NCBI GenBank assembly: GCA_013003675.1
Contig: JABDIP010000370.1
Span: forward strand, 1-10,951
Source: Inquilinus sp.
GTDB taxonomy: Bacteria > Pseudomonadota > Alphaproteobacteria > DSM-16000 > Inquilinaceae
Length of the DNA: 10,951 nt
Direction: 5' to 3'
Under the pieces are notes generated by a model that saw only the letters and a list, made by a program, of their open reading frames with translations, was not told where the DNA came from and made no database searches. Both the position numbers and the translations under genes were made by a program. Of the stretch, positions 6,110 through 10,951 are shown piece by piece; positions within the stretch are counted from its first letter, which is position 1; each line of letters starts with the position of its first letter.

Positions 6110-7375
6110 TCAATCGCCCTGCTGGTCGCGCCGCTGTTCGAATAGCTGTGCGACACCGGTGACGATGACGGCTCCGGCCAGGAGCGCCACCGCCGTTGCG
6201 ACGCTGTTCAGCAGATCGGGCGCGATCAGCAACACAAGCCCGAGACCGAGCATCATGGCGCCCGACAGCAGCTTTAGGGCTCGGCCTTCGCGCTCGCTGA
6301 GTTTGCGGCCGCCGAGCGAGACTGCGAAAACGGCTACGATGGCCAAGAGCGGCAGCACGTAGACGGCATTGTAGAACGCCAGGTACAGATACCGGCCGGC
6401 GGTGGACACCTCGTTCAGCGTCAGGACCCGCGCATAGACGAGCGGAAAGCCGCTTGTGCACAAGAGTTCGTAGGTATTTGCGGCGGCGGCCAGTGTTGCC
6501 GTACCGGCGATCAACGCCGGCAGGCCGCCGGTCGCCAGCAGCCCCCGCATGCGGGCGAAAAGACGAGGCTTGGCCGAATCCGGTATCGACAATGAAAACG
6601 ACGGGCCGACAGCGGCAAAATCCTTGATGTTGAACAGGGCGAGGCCGATTGCCACCAGCCCGGCGACGGCGGTTACGTAGCGGAGGCCGCCCAGCACCAG
6701 GAACAGGTTGAGCCATGCCGCCATGAAGGCGAAATAGAGCAATCCGGAGATCGCCACGAAGACGGCGCCGACCATCAGCATCCGCGCCCGGCTGCCCGCG
6801 TGCACCATCAGGCTCAGCAGGAAGAGCAGGACGAAGAACGCGCACGGGTTGAAAGCATCGAGACCGGCCAGCACCACCGTCAGCACCGGCAGCGACAGCC
6901 CGGCCGGATCGAGGCCGCCGATAGTATCCGTCAGCTTCGGCGTCGGCATCGGAGGAAGGGCCGTTTCGGCCTGCCGCGCGGCATGACAGTCGACGGCCAG
7001 GCGGGTCAACGCGGCGCCAATTCCGTCGGCATCGTCGAAGCCGACGATCATGCGCCCGCACAGGAAGAACGTGGGCACGCCCTCGATCTCGGCGCCGATC
7101 TCGGCCGCCATCTGGGAGAACGCGCGCCGGTTCTCGGGAGATCCGGACACCTCGCGGCTGTCGATAGCCAGCCAGGGTCGTTCGGCGGCAAGGTCCCGGA
7201 TGAACGGTTCCGCCCGCGCGCAATGGGGGCAGGTCTCCGACCAGAAGAAGTGAAGCGTCACCGTGGTGGACGGCCTGTCGGCCGGTGCTGGGCCGGTCGG
7301 TTGCTGCGCGGCGGACTCGATGAAGGCGAATAGCACGACGATCGCCGGCATCAGCAGCCAGCTCACGTGTCGCAT
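6110..7375 (-). CDS. Exported thioredoxin domain fused to DsbD/CcdA-like membrane domain
   Basis: A predicted inner-membrane thiol-disulfide transporter of 421 residues. Residues 1-24 look like a signal peptide or anchor (hydrophobic WLLMPAIVVLFAFIESAA). Residues 38-130 form a thioredoxin-like domain with HFFWSETCPHC (redox pair C49/C52) and the cis-Pro loop at GVPTFF (P101), plus extra C106 and C130. From about 162 there are roughly six membrane helices. LDAFNPCAFF (C178) and ELLCTSGFP (C306) are the paired membrane cysteines typical of the DsbD/CcdA fold. Electrons would pass from cytoplasmic thioredoxin through C178/C306 to the periplasmic CPHC domain. In classical DsbD the thioredoxin domain is C-terminal; here it is N-terminal. 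The ATG at 7375 is chosen because it places the signal peptide at the start. The frame stays open back to 7594, but that extension is Arg-rich and not protein-like. The ribosome site is weak (GAGACC), so a GTG at 7405 remains possible. It is divergent from ppsA. The partner substrate is unknown. Confidence 0.85.
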   Translation of the reverse strand: MRHVSWLLMPAIVVLFAFIESAAQQPTGPAPADRPSTTVTLHFFWSETCPHCARAEPFIRDLAAERPWLAIDSREVSGSPENRRAFSQMAAEIGAEIEGVPTFFLCGRMIVGFDDADGIGAALTRLAVDCHAARQAETALPPMPTPKLTDTIGGLDPAGLSLPVLTVVLAGLDAFNPCAFFVLLFLLSLMVHAGSRARMLMVGAVFVAISGLLYFAFMAAWLNLFLVLGGLRYVTAVAGLVAIGLALFNIKDFAAVGPSFSLSIPDSAKPRLFARMRGLLATGGLPALIAGTATLAAAANTYELLCTSGFPLVYARVLTLNEVSTAGRYLYLAFYNAVYVLPLLAIVAVFAVSLGGRKLSEREGRALKLLSGAMMLGLGLVLLIAPDLLNSVATAVALLAGAVIVTGVAQLFEQRRDQQGD

Positions 7376-7605
7376 GCGGTCTCGAAACGACGCATTCGTT
7401 GTCACACGGGCATCCGATTCGGCCGGTCCAATCCGCTCCCTTGGGGGCAATGGTCGACGATATGCGGCAGATTGGCATCGAGGCCGTTGATCCAGGTCAT
7501 GGGAGGCGCGGGCGCTTGCCGCCACCCTGCATTGCCGGTCGCCGTCCGTCATGACCCGAAGGGTGACGGATGCGACGCTGATTTCCCCTTGCATGGAGGC
7601 CCGTC
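7376..7605. promoter_or_regulatory. Divergent intergenic region between the thioredoxin/DsbD-like gene and ppsA
   Basis: These 230 bases must hold the promoters of both divergent genes. I did not find a convincing -35/-10 pair on either strand. The clearest structure is the hairpin at 7546-7569, and the ppsA ribosome site GGAGG lies at 7595-7599. The open frame of the minus-strand gene continues through the region but looks non-coding. Confidence 0.5.
7546..7569 (+). promoter_or_regulatory. Hairpin in the ppsA leader
   Basis: CCGTC (7546-7550) pairs with GACGG (7565-7569) and ACCC (7554-7557) pairs with GGGT (7561-7564) around a GAA loop, with ATG bulged on the 5' side. That gives 9 base pairs, mostly GC, ending about 25 bases before the GGAGG site of ppsA. 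It could be an operator half-site pair or an mRNA leader structure affecting ppsA. It is seen in sequence only and could be chance. Confidence 0.3.
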
Positions 7606-10038
7606 ATGTCTGGCGCTCGCTATATCCGCTGGTTCGAAGAATTGGGCATGGACGACGTGCCGACCGTCGGCGGCAAGAACGCTTCGCTCGGCGAGATGTA
7701 TTGCGAGTTGGCGCCGCTCGGCGTTGCCCTGCCCAACGGGTTCGCGATCACCGCCGAGGCGTTCCGCGAGGCGCTGACCGAGGCCGGCGCCTGGGACGAA
7801 TTGCATTCCCTGCTCGACGGGCTCGACAAGACCGATGTCCGGGCGCTGGCGGCGGCCGGCCGGCGGGCGCGGGAAATCGTCTACGCCGCCGGCCTGACCG
7901 CGCCGATGCGCGAGGAGATCGTCGCCGCCTATCGCCGGCTGGTGGACCAATACGGCGAGGATTTGTCGGTCGCGGTGCGCAGCTCGGCGACGGCGGAGGA
8001 CCTCCCGACCGCCAGTTTCGCCGGTCAGCACGACACCTACCTCAACGTCCATGGCGAGGAGATGCTGATCGACGCGGTCAAGCGCTGCAACGCCTCGCTG
8101 TTCACCGACCGGGCGATCTCCTATCGCCTCGACCAGGGTTTCGACCATTTCAAGGTGGCGCTGTCGGCCTGCGTGATGAAGATGGTGCGCGCCGATCTCG
8201 CCGCCAGCGGTGTAATCTTCTCGATCGACACCGAGACCGGCTTCAGCGACTCGGTATTCATCACCGGTGCCTACGGCCTTGGCGAGAACGTCGTCCAGGG
8301 CGCGGTCGATCCGGACGAGTACTACGTCCACAAACCGACCTTCCGCAAAGGCCATCGGGCCGTGCTGCGCCGCGTGCTCGGCGACAAGCAGATCAAGATG
8401 GTCTATGCCCCCGGCCGGACGCGCGAGCCGGTGGTCAACAAGCCGACTCCGAAGGCCGACCGTCGGCGATTCTGCATTACCGATGCCGAGGTGCTGACCC
8501 TCGCCGACTACGCGATCAAAATCGAGGACCACTACAGCATACGCGCCGGCACCCTGCGGCCGATGGATATCGAATGGGCGAAAGACGGCCTCGACGGCAA
8601 GCTCTACATCGTCCAGGCGCGGCCCGAGACGGTCGCCTCGCAGCGCAGCGGCACCGAGCTCGAGGAGTATGTGCTCAAAGGCACCGGCGAGGTGATGGCC
8701 ACCGGCCGCGCGGTCGGCACCAAGATCGGCACCGGCACGTTGCGCGTCGTCTCCGACGCCGCCCATCTGCCCGACTTCAAGCCGGGCGAGATCCTGGTTT
8801 CCGACACCACGTCGCCGGATTGGGAGCCGGTGATGAAGACCGCGGCGGCGATCGTCACCAATCGCGGCGGCCGCACCTGTCACGCGGCAATCGTCGCGCG
8901 TGAGCTCGGCATTCCGGCGGTGGTCGGCGCCGAGCATGCGACCGAGCGCCTCAGGACCGGGGAAGACGCCACCGTCTCCTGCGGCGAGGGCGATATCGGC
9001 CGTGTCTATCGCGGTACCGTGCCCTACGAGATCGAGAGGACCGATCTGTCGGCGCTGGAAAGCCCGGCGACCCACATCATGCTCAACCTCGGCAACCCGG
9101 AGATCGCCTTCAAGACCAGCTTCCTGCCGAATGACGGGGTCGGGCTGGCGCGCATGGAATTCATCATAAACGAGTACATAAAGGTCCACCCGATGGCGCT
9201 GCTCCACCTCGACCGGGTCGAGGAGGAGAGCGACCGTCAGCGGATCGCCGCGATGGTGGAAACCTACGACAAGCCGGCCGATTTTTTCGTCGAACGACTT
9301 TCCGAGGGGGTCGGGACGATCGCCGGGGCGTTCTATCCCAAGCCGGTCGTCGTCCGGCTGTCGGACTTCAAGAGCAACGAATACGCGGCGCTCCTCGGCG
9401 GCCGCTGGTTCGAGCCCGTCGAAGCCAACCCGATGATCGGCTTCCGCGGCGCCTCGCGCTACATCCACGACAGCTTCCGCGAGGCCTTCGCGCTGGAATG
9501 CGCGGCGATGAAGCGGGTGCGCGAGGAAATGGGGCTGGCCAATCTGAGGCTGATGGTGCCGTTCTGTCGCCGGGTCGAGGAGGCCGACCGGGTGCTCGAG
9601 GTGATGGCCGAGAACGGCCTCAAGCGCGGCGAGAACGGTCTGGAAATCTACGTCATGTGCGAGATTCCCAACAACGTCATCATGATCGACGAATTTGCCA
9701 AGCGCTTCGATGGCTTTTCGATCGGCTCCAACGATCTCACCCAGCTCACCCTCGGCGTCGACCGCGATTCCGAGATGGTCGCCTTCGATTTCGACGAGCG
9801 CGACCCCGGCATGTACGAAATGCTGCGGCTCGCGGTCGAGGGGGCCCAACGCAATGGCCGCCATTCCGGCATTTGCGGCCAGGCGCCGTCCGACTATCCG
9901 GAGGTGGCCCAGTTCCTGGTCCGGCTCGGCATCGACTCCATGAGCCTGAATCCGGACAGCGTGCTCAAGACCATGAGCGCGGTGCTCGAGATCGAACGCG
10001 AGCAGGGCCGCGATCCGAGGGCCAAGGCAGCGGAGTAG
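7606..10038 (+). CDS. ppsA: Phosphoenolpyruvate synthase
   Basis: Converts pyruvate, ATP and water to PEP, AMP and phosphate; it is the entry step for gluconeogenesis from pyruvate, lactate or similar carbon. The 810-residue length is close to the family norm of about 790-810, and the protein is complete. The N-terminal ATP-binding domain has VRSSATAEDLPTASFAGQ from residue 124 and ends with IVQARPETV. The swivelling phosphohistidine domain has GGRTCHAAIVARELGIP with catalytic H426. The C-terminal PEP/pyruvate barrel has GVGLARMEF, NPMIGFRGASRY, the metal and substrate region EIPNNVIMIDEF, SIGSNDLTQLTLGVDRD, and the acid-base Cys in GICGQAPSDYP (C757). The SNDLTQLTLGVDRD pattern and length favour PpsA over pyruvate phosphate dikinase. 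The start is fixed by GGAGG at 7595-7599. It stands as its own transcription unit between a divergent gene and a strong hairpin. Confidence 0.97.
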   Translation: MSGARYIRWFEELGMDDVPTVGGKNASLGEMYCELAPLGVALPNGFAITAEAFREALTEAGAWDELHSLLDGLDKTDVRALAAAGRRAREIVYAAGLTAPMREEIVAAYRRLVDQYGEDLSVAVRSSATAEDLPTASFAGQHDTYLNVHGEEMLIDAVKRCNASLFTDRAISYRLDQGFDHFKVALSACVMKMVRADLAASGVIFSIDTETGFSDSVFITGAYGLGENVVQGAVDPDEYYVHKPTFRKGHRAVLRRVLGDKQIKMVYAPGRTREPVVNKPTPKADRRRFCITDAEVLTLADYAIKIEDHYSIRAGTLRPMDIEWAKDGLDGKLYIVQARPETVASQRSGTELEEYVLKGTGEVMATGRAVGTKIGTGTLRVVSDAAHLPDFKPGEILVSDTTSPDWEPVMKTAAAIVTNRGGRTCHAAIVARELGIPAVVGAEHATERLRTGEDATVSCGEGDIGRVYRGTVPYEIERTDLSALESPATHIMLNLGNPEIAFKTSFLPNDGVGLARMEFIINEYIKVHPMALLHLDRVEEESDRQRIAAMVETYDKPADFFVERLSEGVGTIAGAFYPKPVVVRLSDFKSNEYAALLGGRWFEPVEANPMIGFRGASRYIHDSFREAFALECAAMKRVREEMGLANLRLMVPFCRRVEEADRVLEVMAENGLKRGENGLEIYVMCEIPNNVIMIDEFAKRFDGFSIGSNDLTQLTLGVDRDSEMVAFDFDERDPGMYEMLRLAVEGAQRNGRHSGICGQAPSDYPEVAQFLVRLGIDSMSLNPDSVLKTMSAVLEIEREQGRDPRAKAAE

Positions 10039-10052
10039 GGCGCGACGCGCCC
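10038..10052. terminator. Short GC hairpin at the ppsA stop codon
   Basis: GGGCGC (10038-10043), loop GAC, GCGCCC (10047-10052): a perfect 6-base-pair stem that begins on the last base of the TAG stop. No T-run follows. It may protect the mRNA 3' end or act together with the larger hairpin directly downstream. Confidence 0.35.
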
Positions 10053-10056
10053 CCCG

Positions 10057-10090
10057 GCGACCGGACCGATACGACAATCGGTGCGGTCGC
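10057..10090. terminator. Long hairpin between ppsA and the GntR gene
   Basis: GCGACCG (10057-10063) pairs with CGGTCGC (10084-10090), and ACCGAT (10065-10070) with ATCGGT (10077-10082), separated by one G-G mismatch and closed by a 6-base loop: 13 base pairs in all. It lies 19 bases after the ppsA stop. The missing T-run argues against a textbook intrinsic terminator, but its position and strength suit transcription termination or 3'-end processing. Because DNA dyads can also be operators, a regulatory role for the downstream gene is possible. Confidence 0.5.
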
Positions 10091-10114
10091 TTGCCAAGGC
10101 CGGCCATTTGCCCT

Positions 10115-10136
10115 TTGATATTATCAATAATGATAA
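10115..10136 (+). promoter_or_regulatory. Overlapping AT-rich dyads, likely operator of the GntR gene
   Basis: Two inverted repeats overlap in a sharply AT-rich patch: TTGATA-T-TATCAA (10115-10127) and TTATCA-ATAA-TGATAA (10121-10136). They end 13 bases before the regulator's start codon. GntR/FCD proteins commonly bind short dyads near their own promoters, so this is a good candidate for the autoregulatory operator and for control of the downstream ABC transporter. Promoter boxes inside it are unclear: TTGCCC (10108-10113) with GATAAA (10132-10137) is a weak option that would leave a very short leader. Confidence 0.5.
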
Positions 10137-10149
10137 ATCAGGGGCGGCA

Positions 10150-10863
10150 ATGCATCAGCGCGGCGAGCCACACGCAGCGGCTGCCAGGAGTTCGCAACCG
10201 ATTGTCCCTTTCGCGCGGTCGCGCAAGGGCTCGGCGGTCTACGAGACTCTGAAGCGGCTGATCGTTCTCGGCCAGCTCCGCGAAGGCGAGCCCCTGCTCG
10301 AGATCCAGCTCGCCACCCAGTTCGGTTGCAGCCAGGGGCCGGTCCGCGAGGCGCTCATGCGGCTTCAGGAGGACGGGCTGGTCCTGCGCGAAGGCTATCG
10401 CGGCACCATGGTGTCGACCACTACCGAGGCCGAGGCGCGGGAAATGTTGGCGCTGCGCGTGCGCCTGGAACTGCAGGGCCTGCGCCGGGCCGTGCCGAGG
10501 CTGACGGCAACCGATATCGCCGGTCTCGCCAAGCAGGTCGAGGCGATGGAGGAGCTTGCGCGTGCCGGCGACGACTATGGGATGGTCGAGGCCGATCGCG
10601 ATTTCCATCTGACGATCTTCCGGGCGGCCGGTTTGCCGGCGCTGGAACCGATCCTCCTACGCTGCTTCCTGCATGTGCACCGGGCCAGTTGGGCAAAGCC
10701 GGGCCGGCGGCGCACGCTGATGGAGGCGGCCCGGAGCCACTGGCCGATCGTCGAGGCCCTGCGCGGCCCGGATGCCGACGGCGGGGCAGCGGCCCTCCGC
10801 GACCATATCCTGACCGTCGTCGAGGACATGCCGCCGCTGACCGCCGAGGAGGTCGATTGGTGA
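10150..10863 (+). CDS. GntR-family transcriptional regulator, FCD type
   Basis: A 237-residue DNA-binding regulator. Residues 27-92 form the winged helix-turn-helix (GSAVYETLKRLIVLGQLREG, then CSQGPVREALMRLQEDGLV and the wing EGYRGTMV). Residues about 100-225 form the FCD ligand-binding domain, with the probable metal ligands D149 and H153 (DRDFH), H197 (RSHWPIVEAL) and H219 (RDHIL) all present; such domains bind small organic acids or related ligands. The start at 10150 is chosen over the in-frame GTG at 10081 because AGGGG lies at 10140-10144, and because the longer form would translate the AT-rich dyad and part of the long hairpin. The stop overlaps the next gene's GTG by 4 bases, so it is coupled to a peptide-type ABC transporter and probably controls that uptake system. 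The ligand is unknown. Confidence 0.92.
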   Translation: MHQRGEPHAAAARSSQPIVPFARSRKGSAVYETLKRLIVLGQLREGEPLLEIQLATQFGCSQGPVREALMRLQEDGLVLREGYRGTMVSTTTEAEAREMLALRVRLELQGLRRAVPRLTATDIAGLAKQVEAMEELARAGDDYGMVEADRDFHLTIFRAAGLPALEPILLRCFLHVHRASWAKPGRRRTLMEAARSHWPIVEALRGPDADGGAAALRDHILTVVEDMPPLTAEEVDW

Positions 10864-10951
10864 GCAGCGCCGTCGTCGAGTTGCGCGACCTCAGCGTCCA
10901 TTTTCGCACCGATCAGGGCACGCTCAACGTCGTCGACGGGGTCAGCTTCTC
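10860..10951 (+). CDS. Peptide/nickel-type ABC transporter ATPase, start only (cut by window end)
   Basis: Only 30 codons and two bases are visible. Starting from GTG they read SSAVVELRDLSVHFRTDQG and then a segment ending in VVDGVSF. This is the standard N-terminus of DppD/OppD-type ATP-binding proteins, ahead of the Walker A motif, which lies outside the window. The GTG overlaps the GntR stop (GTGA), indicating translational coupling. Substrate-binding protein and permease genes would be expected further right. Confidence 0.8.
   Translation, partial: MSSAVVELRDLSVHFRTDQGTLNVVDGVSF

Noticed and set aside
5905..6156. Small minus-strand frame between the DUF3775 gene and the thioredoxin/DsbD-like gene
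   Set aside because: The product is Ser/Arg/Pro-rich, unlike any family, lacks a clear ribosome site and overlaps the end of the real gene. The 5882-6109 spacer otherwise shows only a short GCCCGCGGGC palindrome at 5910-5919, which is common in this composition.
7376..7594. 73-residue N-terminal extension of the thioredoxin/DsbD-like protein
   Set aside because: The extension is Arg-rich, not protein-like, and would put the signal peptide in the middle. It also crosses the probable promoter region of ppsA.
7549..10107. Very long open frame (852 codons) on the minus strand opposite ppsA
   Set aside because: It is an antisense shadow caused by high GC in the third codon position of ppsA. Its translation is rich in His, Arg, Asp and Gly and resembles no family; ppsA on the plus strand is complete and unmistakable.
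1..10951. CRISPR arrays, tRNA genes, insertion sequences, toxin-antitoxin pairs or phage defence genes
   Set aside because: No spaced direct repeats, cloverleaf-like sequence, transposase or paired small toxin/antitoxin frames were seen on reading both strands.

Overview
The window is GC-rich DNA with tightly packed genes and strong codon bias, from a bacterium that is most likely an alphaproteobacterium, perhaps of a Rhodospirillales-like group. This is inferred from the DUF3775 protein, the DmdB-like acyl-CoA ligase, the HypX type and the GntR/FCD-plus-peptide-ABC arrangement. No rRNA or other taxonomic marker is present. I see no tRNA, CRISPR array, insertion sequence or phage gene.

Layout, left to right. 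Positions 1-339 hold no recognisable gene. Positions 340-1968 (+) encode a DmdB/AlkK-type fatty acyl-CoA ligase. A spacer follows with one small possible ORF (2081-2185) and an AT-rich promoter-like patch (about 2166-2222). Then comes a (+) cluster of three [NiFe]-hydrogenase maturation-type genes: a HypC-like protein (2265-2513), a HypD-like protein (2510-3670, start overlapping the hypC stop) and HypX (3748-5466). A DUF3775 protein (5477-5881, -) converges on hypX. Next on the minus strand is an exported thioredoxin-domain/DsbD-like membrane protein (6110-7375, -). It is divergent from phosphoenolpyruvate synthase ppsA (7606-10038, +). After a strong hairpin come a GntR/FCD regulator (10150-10863, +) with an AT-rich dyad just before its start, and the first 30 codons of a peptide/nickel-type ABC transporter ATPase (from 10860) that overlaps it by 4 nt.

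The most notable part is the hypC-hypD-hypX trio. HypX looks fully canonical: formyltransferase His/Asp, crotonase-type domain, and a Tyr/Glu pair matching the residues reported for CO formation. Both scaffold proteins beside it are divergent at metal sites. The HypC-like protein has Pro where the invariant iron-binding Cys2 should be, although its conserved His is kept. The HypD-like protein keeps the CGGH cysteine and the GPxCPVC cysteines, but its first motif reads CGGHAA rather than CGGHTH and its C-terminal Fe-S cysteine region is stripped down. No hypA, hypB, hypE, hypF or hydrogenase subunit gene lies beside them; both flanks of the trio are visible. This may be a specialised CO-handling version of the HypCD scaffold, an accessory set working with a second hyp locus elsewhere, or a decaying set. 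The sequence cannot decide between these.

The remaining genes are ordinary metabolism: fatty acid activation, gluconeogenic PEP synthesis, extracytoplasmic thiol redox, and regulated solute uptake. Nothing links them firmly to the hyp trio.
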